A DNA stretch of 64,000 nt from an uncultured Pelagibacteraceae bacterium (GTDB taxonomy: Bacteria; Pseudomonadota; Alphaproteobacteria; Pelagibacterales; Pelagibacteraceae): contig CACDSY010000005.1 of the NCBI GenBank assembly GCA_902555585.1, forward strand, positions 16,670 through 80,669, read 5' to 3'. Positions 41,543 through 50,234 of this stretch are shown one piece after another. The notes below the pieces were generated by a model, which did no database searches, was not told where the DNA came from, and saw only the letters and a program-made list of their open reading frames with translations. Each line of letters starts with the position of its first letter. Position 1 is the first letter of the stretch. The translations under genes were made by a program, and so were the position numbers.

Positions 41543-41584
41543 AAAGTTGATTATTATAAATAAAGTTGTTACAAGCCGAAGCTT

Positions 41585-42871
41585 ATGACAGATTATAAAG
41601 TTAAAGATATTAACGAAGCAGAATTTGGGAGAAAAGAAATTTCATTAGCAGAAACAGAAATGCCAGGTTTAATGGCATTAAGAAAAGAATATAAAGGAAA
41701 AAATCCTTTAAAAGGCGCAAGAATTTTAGGTTGTCTACATATGACAATTCAAACAGCAGTTTTAATCGAAACTTTAGTTGATTTAGGAGCTGAAGTAAGA
41801 TGGTCTTCATGTAATATTTTTTCCACTCAAGATCATGCAGCAGCTGCAATCGCAAAAGCTGGAATCCCAGTATTTGCATGGAAAGGTGAAACCGAGGATG
41901 AGTATTGGTGGTGTGTAAGACAAACTATCGAAGGTAAAAAAGACTGGAAGCCAAATATGATTTTAGATGATGGTGGAGATCTTACTGCACTTATGCATAA
42001 AGATTACAAAGATTTAATGAAAGATATAAAAGGATTGAGTGAAGAAACAACTACAGGGGTATTAGCTCTTAAAAAAATGGAAGAACAAGGAACCCTTTTA
42101 GTCCCTGCAATAAATGTAAATGACTCAGTTACAAAATCAAAATTTGATAATCTATATGGGTGCAGAGAAAGTTTAGTTGACGGAATTAAAAGAGCAACAG
42201 ATGTAATGATGTCTGGAAAAGTTGCTATTGTTGCAGGATTTGGTGATGTAGGAAAAGGAAGTGCAGCTTCATTAAGACAAAGCGGTGCAAGAGTAATGGT
42301 AACAGAAACAGATCCTATTTGTGCACTTCAGGCTGCAATGGAGGGTTATGAGGTTGTATTAATGGATGAGATGATTGGCCAAGCTGACATTGTTGTTACA
42401 GCAACAGGTAACAAAGATATTGTTACTGCAGATCATATGAGAGCAATGAAAGATAGATCAATCCTTTGTAATATTGGACACTTTGATAATGAGATACAAG
42501 TTGATGCATTAAAAAATTATAAATGGGATGAAATAAAACCACAAGTTCATGAAATTACTTTTCCAGATAATAAGAGACTTATATTATTAGCTGAAGGGAG
42601 ACTTGTTAATTTAGGTTGTGCAACAGGACACCCTAGTTTTGTAATGAGTGCTTCATTTACAAACCAAGTTACAGCTCAAATAGAGTTATGGAATAACTCA
42701 GATAATTACCAGAATAAAGTTTATGTACTTCCTAAACATTTAGATGAAAAAGTAGCTAGATTACATTTAGAAAAAGTTGGAGCTAAATTAACACCTTTAT
42801 CTAAGGACCAAGCTGATTATATCAGTGTTAAAACTGAAGGACCATATAAGCCAGATGCTTACCGCTACTAA
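41585..42871 (+). CDS. ahcY: Adenosylhomocysteinase
   Basis: NAD-containing enzyme that splits S-adenosylhomocysteine to adenosine and homocysteine, closing the SAM cycle. It has 428 residues. Motifs: [36 protein letters not shown], the NAD-binding [14 protein letters not shown], and the C-terminal [13 protein letters not shown]. The 42-base upstream gap is too small for a SAH riboswitch and shows none of its features. The gene ends within the start region of tsaE. Confidence 0.97.
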   Translation: MTDYKVKDINEAEFGRKEISLAETEMPGLMALRKEYKGKNPLKGARILGCLHMTIQTAVLIETLVDLGAEVRWSSCNIFSTQDHAAAAIAKAGIPVFAWKGETEDEYWWCVRQTIEGKKDWKPNMILDDGGDLTALMHKDYKDLMKDIKGLSEETTTGVLALKKMEEQGTLLVPAINVNDSVTKSKFDNLYGCRESLVDGIKRATDVMMSGKVAIVAGFGDVGKGSAASLRQSGARVMVTETDPICALQAAMEGYEVVLMDEMIGQADIVVTATGNKDIVTADHMRAMKDRSILCNIGHFDNEIQVDALKNYKWDEIKPQVHEITFPDNKRLILLAEGRLVNLGCATGHPSFVMSASFTNQVTAQIELWNNSDNYQNKVYVLPKHLDEKVARLHLEKVGAKLTPLSKDQADYISVKTEGPYKPDAYRY

Positions 42872-43334
42872 GGGTGGCAAAATTAATATTTCTGAGGAAA
42901 ATAACACTAAATCTGTAGCAGAAAAATTCTCAAAATTAATAAAGCAAGGTGATTTTATACTATTGAGTGGGAATTTAGGTGTTGGAAAAACAACTTTTAT
43001 AAAATACGTAATAAATTTTCTTCAAAAAGTAAATAAACAAAAAATATCTGAGGTAACAAGTCCGACATTTACAGTAATTAATGAATATCAAATTAAAAAA
43101 ATATTAATTAAACACTACGATCTTTACAGAATTAAAAATAAAAAAGAATTAAACAATTTGGGCATTCAAGAAAATCTAAAAGATCAAATTACGTTTGTTG
43201 AATGGCCAGAAATAATAAAAAAAATAAAAATAAAAAATAGTATAAATTTAATATTTGAATATAAAAAAAATTATAGCGAGCGTTATCTTTCAATTATTTC
43301 TGGAAATAAAAAATTTTTAAATGAATTTAAATAA
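42855..43334 (+). CDS. tsaE: tRNA threonylcarbamoyladenosine biosynthesis ATPase TsaE
   Basis: ATPase that works with TsaB/TsaD to form t6A on tRNAs. From ATG 42855 it has 159 residues, overlapping ahcY by 17 bases. The Walker A is GNLGVGKTT (39-47), with [10 protein letters not shown] and [18 protein letters not shown] typical of YjeE/TsaE. A GTG at 42825 would add ten residues read through ahcY codons and is less likely. It overlaps amgK by 14 bases. Confidence 0.92.
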   Translation: MLTATKGGKINISEENNTKSVAEKFSKLIKQGDFILLSGNLGVGKTTFIKYVINFLQKVNKQKISEVTSPTFTVINEYQIKKILIKHYDLYRIKNKKELNNLGIQENLKDQITFVEWPEIIKKIKIKNSINLIFEYKKNYSERYLSIISGNKKFLNEFK

Positions 43335-44265
43335 ATTAAAGAAATTATCAGGAGACGCATCATTCAGAAATTTCTATAGAAGTAAAAATAGTATTATTGT
43401 TTATTGTATTAAAAATAAAAAAAGTAATTTATTAGATTACGATGCTATTAATAAAATATTAATTAAAAAAAAAGTGATAGCTCCATCTTTAATATCTCAA
43501 CATTATAAAGAAAATTATATAGAAATAGAGGATTTCGGAGATACAACTGTTTTTAAAAAATTTAAAAAAAAAACAGCTAATAAAAAAAATTATTATAAAA
43601 ACATTTTAGACTTATTGTTAAAAATAAAAAAAATAAAAATTAAAAATCAAAAAACATTTTTGAAAACAAACTTCAAAGTTCCAAATTATACCTCAAAAAT
43701 GTTATTAGATGAATCTAACCTATTTATAAAATGGTATTTGCAAAAATATTTTAAAGGTAAAAAAAAACAATCTTTAGAAAAAGAGTTAAAAAAAATATTT
43801 AAAAAATTATTAAGAAATATTTCATACAAAAGGAAAGTTTTTGTACACAGGGATTTTCACGTATCTAATATAATGATAACTAAAAGAGGCCTAGGACTGA
43901 TTGATAGTCAGGATGCCGTATATGGTAATATTGCATATGATTTAGCTTCTTTAATTGATGATGTAAGGCTTAAAACAAATATAAAAATCAAGGATTTTAT
44001 TTTTCACGAATTCTTAAAAAAAAATAAAAACTTAGATCATAAAAAATTCAAGAATGATTTTGATATTTTATCTGTGCTTAGAAATTTTAAAATAATTGGT
44101 ATATTTACTCGTTTATCCATGAGAGATAATAAAAATAAGTATCTAAAACTTATACCTTATGCTTGGAAACTAATTGAACTTAGGACAAGCAAAAACCCAA
44201 TATTTAAAGACTTAAATTACCTTTTAGTCAAAAACTTTGATAAAAAAAAAAGAAAATTGATATGA
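43321..44265 (+). CDS. amgK: Aminoglycoside-phosphotransferase-fold sugar kinase (AmgK-like)
   Basis: Kinase of 314 residues, very lysine- and isoleucine-rich. Catalytic motifs are VHRDFHVSNIMI and GLIDSQDAVYGNIAYDLASLIDD, typical of the APH fold. In Pseudomonas and Caulobacter AmgK phosphorylates MurNAc/GlcNAc at C1, and MurU then makes UDP-MurNAc. The directly following murU-like gene (4-base overlap) supports that assignment. AmpG elsewhere in the window would supply the substrate route. Confidence 0.82.
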   Translation: MNLNKLKKLSGDASFRNFYRSKNSIIVYCIKNKKSNLLDYDAINKILIKKKVIAPSLISQHYKENYIEIEDFGDTTVFKKFKKKTANKKNYYKNILDLLLKIKKIKIKNQKTFLKTNFKVPNYTSKMLLDESNLFIKWYLQKYFKGKKKQSLEKELKKIFKKLLRNISYKRKVFVHRDFHVSNIMITKRGLGLIDSQDAVYGNIAYDLASLIDDVRLKTNIKIKDFIFHEFLKKNKNLDHKKFKNDFDILSVLRNFKIIGIFTRLSMRDNKNKYLKLIPYAWKLIELRTSKNPIFKDLNYLLVKNFDKKKRKLI

Positions 44266-44948
44266 AAGTTAAAACTGCTTTAATTCTTTGTGCTGGGTTT
44301 GGTAAGAGGGTACAACCAATAACAGACTCATTACCCAAGCCTTTAATTAATTATAAAGATGAAACCTTATTAGAGAATACTATTAAATTTTTAATAAAAC
44401 TAAAAATAAACAAAATTAAAATTAATGTATTTTATTTAAAAGAAAAAATAATTAGTTTTATTGAAAATAAAAATTTTCCATTAAATATTGAAATTGTTGA
44501 TGATGGTGAAACAATTTTAGGCACAGGCGGTGGAATTTTAAGCCTTATTAATAAATCTGATGAAGAGGATGTATTAGTTATTAATCCAGATACAATTTGG
44601 GATGATAGTTTCATAAGCTCAGTTATTGATATGGAAAATATCTATTTCGAAAAAAAAATTAAAAATATTTTATTGGTTGTAAATAATTCATCGTGTTTTG
44701 ATAGAAGATTTAATGGAGATTTCGAAATTAAAAATAATATTTTATTTAAGGAAAAAGTTAATAATTTTAAATATACAGGATGTCAAATATTCAACAAAGA
44801 TATAATTTCTCATAAGCAACTAAATTATTTTCCTGTATCTGAAATATGGGATACTCTTTTAAGAGAAAGTAAACTTTATGGTTATGAACATAAAGGAGAA
44901 TTTAAGCATTTAACTGATTATGAAATATATGAAAAATTATTTATTTAG
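44262..44948 (+). CDS. murU: Nucleotidyltransferase, probable MurNAc-1-phosphate uridylyltransferase
   Basis: Sugar-phosphate nucleotidyltransferase of 228 residues with the signature LCAGFGKRVQPITDSLPKPLI (G-x-G-x-R and PKP), LGTGGGIL, and the metal-binding VINPDTIW. Together with the preceding kinase it probably forms the AmgK-MurU anabolic recycling pair, bypassing de novo UDP-MurNAc synthesis. Alternative substrates such as GDP-mannose-type sugars cannot be excluded. Its stop shares TTAG with the stop of convergent gpmA. Confidence 0.83.
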   Translation: MKVKTALILCAGFGKRVQPITDSLPKPLINYKDETLLENTIKFLIKLKINKIKINVFYLKEKIISFIENKNFPLNIEIVDDGETILGTGGGILSLINKSDEEDVLVINPDTIWDDSFISSVIDMENIYFEKKIKNILLVVNNSSCFDRRFNGDFEIKNNILFKEKVNNFKYTGCQIFNKDIISHKQLNYFPVSEIWDTLLRESKLYGYEHKGEFKHLTDYEIYEKLFI

Positions 44949-45655
44949 AAAACTAAAAGGTCTTTTGCTCTGTCTTTATCTAAATAACTAGCATTTTTAA
45001 TTTTTCCTTCTTCAATTTCTATTAATAAAGGATTACCTGTTGGTATTTCTAGACTTGAAATTTTTTTGTTATCTAAATCAAATAGGTATTTACACAATGA
45101 TCTAATTGAATTTCCATGAGCTGAAACAATTATATTTTTATCTAATTTTGGCTCTATATTTCTTTTATAAAATGGTATCACTCTTTCGTAGGTATTTTTC
45201 AATGATTCAGTATCAGGGATCTTATCTCTTGGAACATTTTTGTATATATCGATATTCAATGGATGATATGGACTTGTTTTTTTAAGTGCTTCTGGTGGAT
45301 TATCCCATGATCTTCTAAAAATATGAATTTTTTCTTCACCATAAAGCTTTTTCATTTCATCTTTATTTAGACCTGTTAAAGATCCGTAATGTCTCTCATT
45401 TAATTCCCATGCATTTACAATCTCCTGATTTTTTATTCTCATAGTATTTAATATCAAATTAAGAGTCTCAATCGATCTTGATTGTAAAGATGTATAAAAA
45501 TAAGATAATTCAATACCTAATTTCTTAATTAATTCTCCTGCTTTGCAAGCTTCAAGCTTACCTTTGGCAGCTAAATCAACGTCTACCCAGCCTGTGAAAC
45601 GATTTTCTAGGTTCCATTCACTTTGTCCATGTCTCACGAGAATTAAATAATTCAT
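44945..45655 (-). CDS. gpmA: 2,3-bisphosphoglycerate-dependent phosphoglycerate mutase
   Basis: Interconverts 3- and 2-phosphoglycerate in glycolysis/gluconeogenesis. The 236 residues have the phosphohistidine motif LVRHGQSEWNLENRFTGW (His9), the ELNERHYGSLTGLNK segment and the second catalytic histidine in SAHGNSIR. It is divergent from the zeta-subunit gene. A TATGTT lies 6 bases before the ATG on the minus strand, with no Shine-Dalgarno site. Confidence 0.95.
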   Translation of the reverse strand: MNYLILVRHGQSEWNLENRFTGWVDVDLAAKGKLEACKAGELIKKLGIELSYFYTSLQSRSIETLNLILNTMRIKNQEIVNAWELNERHYGSLTGLNKDEMKKLYGEEKIHIFRRSWDNPPEALKKTSPYHPLNIDIYKNVPRDKIPDTESLKNTYERVIPFYKRNIEPKLDKNIIVSAHGNSIRSLCKYLFDLDNKKISSLEIPTGNPLLIEIEEGKIKNASYLDKDRAKDLLVF

Positions 45656-45685
45656 AAATTTAACATAAATATAAATTAAATTAGA

Positions 45686-45713
45686 TTGACATAAAGCTAA
45701 ATCTTTTTATTTT
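45686..45713 (+). promoter_or_regulatory. Promoter of the zeta-subunit gene, positioned for leaderless transcription
   Basis: A perfect TTGACA (45686-45691), 16-base spacer and TATTTT (45708-45713). Six bases separate the -10 element from the ATG at 45720, so transcription should begin at the start codon itself. No Shine-Dalgarno sequence is present. Confidence 0.6.
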
Positions 45714-45719
45714 ATTATA

Positions 45720-46028
45720 ATGAGTTCATTTGAGGATAGAAAAAAAAGTTTTGAAAAGAAATTTGCTCATGATCAAGAGCTTCAATTTAAAGTTAGCGCT
45801 AGAAGGAATAAATATTTAGGGGAATGGGCATCCAAAATACTTGGTTACAATTCAGATCAAGAAAAAGAATATATTCAATCAGTAATAAAGGCAGATTTTG
45901 CTGAAGCAGGAGATGAAGACGTCTTTAGAAAGATCAAACAAGATCTAAAAGAAAAAAATATATCAGATGAGGAATTGAGAAAAAAGATGGACGAGCTAAA
46001 TGAAAAAGCTAAAACTGATTTTAGTTAG
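45720..46028 (+). CDS. ATP synthase inhibitor zeta subunit (DUF1476)
   Basis: 102-residue, highly charged helical protein. The DUF1476 core FEDRKKSFEKKFAHDQELQF, ARRNKYLGEWASKILG, and DEDVFRKIKQDLKEKNISDEELRKKMDEL match the alphaproteobacterial zeta subunit, known from Paracoccus to bind F1 and block ATP hydrolysis. The N-terminal segment that carries inhibition in Paracoccus is present. The F1 genes are 34 kb away at 7565-12353. Its last 29 bases overlap the next gene in another frame. Confidence 0.9.
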   Translation: MSSFEDRKKSFEKKFAHDQELQFKVSARRNKYLGEWASKILGYNSDQEKEYIQSVIKADFAEAGDEDVFRKIKQDLKEKNISDEELRKKMDELNEKAKTDFS

Positions 46029-46515
46029 TTTTTTTTTCATTCTAATAAATACAAATAGTTCATTTTCATTAAATAGTAATTATAAAATAATATCAGGGAA
46101 TCCAGTTATAACAGACGGTGATACAGTTAAAATAAATAATAAAAAAATTCGTTTTAGTGGAATTGACGCCCCAGAAAGTTATTTTTTTGGGAAAAAACAA
46201 ATATGCATTTTAAATAAAGTGGATATTTTTTGTGGAATATTATCAAAAGATAAACTGATAGAAAAAATAGGAAATCAATCTATAGATTGTAAAATTGAAA
46301 AAAATAAAGATCAGTTTAATAGGTTATTAGGAGAGTGTTTTTTAGGTAACGAAAGTTTATCAGTTTACATGGTCAAGAATGGCTATGCATTTGATTATCC
46401 AAAATATTCCAAAGGAAAATTCAGTGCATATGAAAAATATGCAAAAAATCTTTCTTTAGGATTGTGGCAAATGAAATTCGAATATCCTTGGATATGGAGA
46501 AAAAAAAATAGATAA
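46000..46515 (+). CDS. Secreted thermonuclease-like (SNase family) protein
   Basis: 171 residues with a signal peptide (MKKLKLILVSFFFILINTNS, about 1-23). The staphylococcal-nuclease fold shows the calcium/catalytic residues of the family: Asp39/Asp41 in TDGDTVKI, Arg51 and Glu59 in IRFSGIDAPES, and Arg108 in FNRLLGECF. The retained set suggests an active periplasmic or exported nuclease. It overlaps the zeta-subunit gene by 29 bases and is 8 bases before the next lipoprotein gene. Confidence 0.85.
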   Translation: MKKLKLILVSFFFILINTNSSFSLNSNYKIISGNPVITDGDTVKINNKKIRFSGIDAPESYFFGKKQICILNKVDIFCGILSKDKLIEKIGNQSIDCKIEKNKDQFNRLLGECFLGNESLSVYMVKNGYAFDYPKYSKGKFSAYEKYAKNLSLGLWQMKFEYPWIWRKKNR

Positions 46516-46523
46516 TAAAAAGA

Positions 46524-47123
46524 GTGATTCGAAATAAAAAATTATATTTATTTATAACTCTGATTTTGATTTCCGCATGTTCTTCTGTACCTAAAAATAC
46601 AGCTGATGGTTGTTCAATTTTTTCAGAAAGATATCTTTGGTATAAACATGCAAAAAAATCTGAGCAAAAATGGGGAACACCTATTTATTTACAACTTGCA
46701 ATTATTAAAATGGAGTCCGACTTTGATTGGTTGGCTAAACCACCAAGACAAAAATTGTTTAAAGTAATTCCATATAAGAGACCATCCAGTTCTTTTGGCT
46801 ATTCTCAAGCTGTAAAAGGCACATGGAAACAGTATAAAGAGGAAACTGGAAATAAATATGCTACCCGGACTAGGTTTAAAGATAGCGTAGATTTTATTGG
46901 TTGGTACACAAATAAAACTGAAAAGATACTGAAAATACCTAAAAATGATGCTTTTAGGCAGTATGTTGCTTATCATGAGGGATGGGGGAATTATAAAAAT
47001 TATAAAAATAAACAAAAAATTATTTTATTAGCAAAGAAAGTTGAAAACCAGTCTAAGAAATACAAAACTCAACTTAATAAATGTAAAAACTCACTAACTA
47101 CTAGAAAATATATTTTATTCTAA
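46524..47123 (+). CDS. Lipoprotein with lysozyme/SLT-like domain
   Basis: 199 residues from a GTG start. A lipoprotein signal peptide with lipobox LISAC (Cys19) is followed by a transglycosylase-like domain: LAIIKMESDFDWLAKPP holds the probable catalytic Glu64, and SSFGYSQAVKGTWKQY and VAYHEGWGNY resemble SLT/lysozyme motifs. Likely anchored in the outer membrane, acting on peptidoglycan. Its stop overlaps the convergent RND gene stop by CTAA. Confidence 0.8.
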   Translation: MIRNKKLYLFITLILISACSSVPKNTADGCSIFSERYLWYKHAKKSEQKWGTPIYLQLAIIKMESDFDWLAKPPRQKLFKVIPYKRPSSSFGYSQAVKGTWKQYKEETGNKYATRTRFKDSVDFIGWYTNKTEKILKIPKNDAFRQYVAYHEGWGNYKNYKNKQKIILLAKKVENQSKKYKTQLNKCKNSLTTRKYILF

Positions 47124-50100
47124 TTTAGCTGTTTTTTTAGCTCTATATCAACAGCATCAATTCTTTTTGTATTTTTAGCAAGAGTTAAATACATTGTAGG
47201 AGTCACATATAAAGTAAAGAAAGTAGAAATTATCATCCCACCAAGTATAGTTGCACCAACTGCAAGTCTAGAACCTTCTCCAGCTCCAGGTCCAATATTA
47301 CCAATAACTAGTGGTAACATTGCTATCATAGTACTTAATGATGTCATAATTATTGGTCTAAATCTTAAACTGCAAGCCTCTTTCACAGCTTTCTCAATAT
47401 CTTTACCTTTAGTTCTTAATTGATTTGCATAATCAACTATAAGAATACTATTCTTTGTTGAAATCCCTATGAGTATTACAAGTGCAATTTGTGAGAAAAT
47501 ATTTATTGAGGAATTTAAAAATAATATGAATACTAAACCACCAAATACTGCGAGTGGGACAGTTAAAATAATTATAAAAGGATGAATAAAAGAATTAAAG
47601 GTTGCAGACATAACAAGGTAAGCAGTTAATAAAGCTAGGGCAAAAATTATATAAAGTTCGTTACTTGTTTCTTTTAATTCCTCTGACTTACCCTTCCAAG
47701 TAATTTGTTTGTCAGGTGCAACTTTAGTCATTGTTTCCTCAAGATATTTAATTGCTTCAGCTAAGGTATATCCCTCACTTATATTTGCAGATATCGTGAC
47801 AGCTCTTTGTCTATTGTATCTTGATAATTTACTTGCAGTTCCCTTTTCATTAAATTCAACAAGATTAGAGAGAGAAACTAAATTACCTGTTTTTTCTGAT
47901 CGAACGAATATTTTACTTAGACTTTCTTTATTTTTTCTATCTTTTAAATATTGTTGTAAAATAATTGGGTATTCTTTTCCAAGTTTATTAAATTTTGTAA
48001 CTGTCTTGCCACCATACAATGTCTCTAGTGTTTGCCCAATTGCCTCTGCAGATATCCCTAAGTCTTTTGCTTTATTTTTATTAATCTTTATATTTACTTC
48101 AGGTTTATTTCTGGTGTAGTCAGATTCTAATCTTGATAAATTTCTGTTTTGCCTAAGCATTCTAATAACTTGAGTTTGAATTTGTTCTAATTCTTCATAT
48201 GTATTTCCATAAATAACCATTTGAACAGGCTTATTGTAACTAGAAACTCTTATGGACTGCGGAGAAATTGGAAAAGCAAGTGTTTGAGGTACTGTAACTA
48301 TTTTTCCAATTGCTTGTCTCATTATTGTTTGAGAATTTTGTTTTCTATTTTTCCAATTGTCTAAAAGCGAGATTATCAAGAAGCTATTTTCAGAACCAAA
48401 ACCTGGAACAATCATTAAAAATCTATTGTATGGACTATTATCTCCATCTAGCAGTGGAATAAGTCTTTTTTCAACGTCTTCAGCCCTTTTTTGAGTATAT
48501 TGAAATGAGCTTCCCTCATCAGTAAATCCTATAACTAAGTAAACACCACGATCTTCTAATGGCAATAACTCTTTTTTTGTATAATTGTACAAAGCTCCAG
48601 ATGCAACTACGATAAAAATTATAAATGTTATTATTGTTTTCTTCTTATTCATCCAAAATCCTAATGTTTCAGCGTAAAATTTTAAAAAACCTTGAAAAAA
48701 TTTATCAAATCCTCTTGTAAAGAAATTAGACTTTTTCTTTTTATCAAGAAATTTACTACCTAACATTGGCGAAAGTGTTAGGGCAACAAATGATGAGACT
48801 ACAATTGCAAATGATAGAGCTATTGCAGTTTCTTTAAATAATGTTCCAGCAATGCCTTCAATAAAAATTAAAGGTAAAAATACTGCAACTAAAATAAGAG
48901 TTGTTGCAATAATTGCAAATGTAATTTGTTTAGAGCCTTTATAAGCTGCTACCAGAGGTGTCTCACCATTTTCAATTCTTCTGTATATCGCGTCAGTCAT
49001 AATGACCGAGTCGTCAGTAATAATTCCAATTGCTAATATAAAACTTAATAAGACAAATATATTTATTGATAAATCAAATATATATAAACCTAAGAATGTT
49101 GCAATTAGACTTACGGGTAAAGCTATTGCGGGAACAATAACTGCTTTTAAATTCCCCAAAAATAAATAAATTATTATCACTACAAGTATAAAAGCTATAA
49201 CTAAAGTTTTATAAACTTCATTTATCGCTTCACCAATATAAGTGGCTCTATTAAAAGCTATTTCTAAATTTAAATCAGCTGGTAAAGTTTTTCTTATTTC
49301 TTTGATTTTTTTTTCAACTTCTTTTGATAATTCAACAGTTGAAGCCCCACTTCTTGCATAAATTCCTATTCCCATAGTTTTTAAATTTAGTGCTCCTTTA
49401 CTTTGTGCTCTAAATAAAACTTTCTCTGTGACAGGACCTAATTCTAAATTTGCAATGTCCGATAGTCTTACAATATTGTCTTTAGCCTTCTTAATTGGTA
49501 GCCCCTTAAGTTTTTCTAAGTCATTGTATGATTTATCAATATTGATCGTTAAATCTATATTTTCAGCTTCAAGTGTACCTGCTGGTAATCTAACATTTTC
49601 ATTTCTTAATGATCTCTCTACTTCTTGTATAGTTAAATTATTTGCAGCTAATTTGATTGGATCTATCCACACTCTTATACTCTGTTCCCTAAGGCCACCT
49701 GTTCGGATTCGGCCAACGTTTTTAATACTAGAAAACTGATCAACTAAATATCTTTCTGCATAATCTCCTAACTCAAGATCACTCCAAGTTTCTGAGGACA
49801 AAGCTAGCCACATAGTAGTCGTAAAACCCGCTGATTGCTTAAGTATTCTTGGTGCCTCAGATTCTGTGGGAAGTCTTCCAACAACTCGAGCAACTCTTTC
49901 TCTTACATCATTCGCTGCATTGTCAAGGTTAATATCAGTGTCAAATTCAATATTTATTGTGCTCTTCCCATTTTCTGATTTGGCGTCTATATTTTTTATT
50001 CCCTCTGCTCCACCTATGACTTCTTCAATTACTTGTGTTACCTCTTCATCAACAATCGGAGCTGAGGCTGAAGCATATTTTACTTGAACCTGAACCACAG

Positions 50101-50230
50101 GTGGTTGTAGACCTGATGGAAGTTCTCTTACTGGTAATTTTGAAAAAACAAAAGTTCCAAATACAACAAGTATTAATGATAATACCCATGAAAGTGCTGG
50201 TCTTCTAATACTAACATCAGTTAAATACAT
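47120..50230 (-). CDS. RND family efflux transporter, inner-membrane pump (AcrB-like)
   Basis: Proton-driven RND permease of 1036 residues with twelve predicted transmembrane segments and two large periplasmic loops. RND signatures include the N-terminal RRPALSWVLSLILVVFG, SFILAIGIITDDSVIMTDAI in TM4 with the two proton-relay aspartates, and GISTKNSILIVDYANQLR. The closest look is to HAE1-type pumps. The adaptor gene lies immediately upstream (4-base gap). No TolC-type outer-membrane factor is in the window. Confidence 0.92.
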   Translation of the reverse strand: MYLTDVSIRRPALSWVLSLILVVFGTFVFSKLPVRELPSGLQPPVVQVQVKYASASAPIVDEEVTQVIEEVIGGAEGIKNIDAKSENGKSTINIEFDTDINLDNAANDVRERVARVVGRLPTESEAPRILKQSAGFTTTMWLALSSETWSDLELGDYAERYLVDQFSSIKNVGRIRTGGLREQSIRVWIDPIKLAANNLTIQEVERSLRNENVRLPAGTLEAENIDLTINIDKSYNDLEKLKGLPIKKAKDNIVRLSDIANLELGPVTEKVLFRAQSKGALNLKTMGIGIYARSGASTVELSKEVEKKIKEIRKTLPADLNLEIAFNRATYIGEAINEVYKTLVIAFILVVIIIYLFLGNLKAVIVPAIALPVSLIATFLGLYIFDLSINIFVLLSFILAIGIITDDSVIMTDAIYRRIENGETPLVAAYKGSKQITFAIIATTLILVAVFLPLIFIEGIAGTLFKETAIALSFAIVVSSFVALTLSPMLGSKFLDKKKKSNFFTRGFDKFFQGFLKFYAETLGFWMNKKKTIITFIIFIVVASGALYNYTKKELLPLEDRGVYLVIGFTDEGSSFQYTQKRAEDVEKRLIPLLDGDNSPYNRFLMIVPGFGSENSFLIISLLDNWKNRKQNSQTIMRQAIGKIVTVPQTLAFPISPQSIRVSSYNKPVQMVIYGNTYEELEQIQTQVIRMLRQNRNLSRLESDYTRNKPEVNIKINKNKAKDLGISAEAIGQTLETLYGGKTVTKFNKLGKEYPIILQQYLKDRKNKESLSKIFVRSEKTGNLVSLSNLVEFNEKGTASKLSRYNRQRAVTISANISEGYTLAEAIKYLEETMTKVAPDKQITWKGKSEELKETSNELYIIFALALLTAYLVMSATFNSFIHPFIIILTVPLAVFGGLVFILFLNSSINIFSQIALVILIGISTKNSILIVDYANQLRTKGKDIEKAVKEACSLRFRPIIMTSLSTMIAMLPLVIGNIGPGAGEGSRLAVGATILGGMIISTFFTLYVTPTMYLTLAKNTKRIDAVDIELKKQLN

Positions 50231-50234
50231 TTAA

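Noticed and set aside
41543..41584. SAH riboswitch upstream of ahcY
   Set aside because: The gap is only 42 bases and shows no SAH aptamer core or stable hairpin.
42825..42854. GTG start for tsaE
   Set aside because: It would read ten further residues out of ahcY codons; the ATG at 42855 gives the usual short lead before the P-loop.
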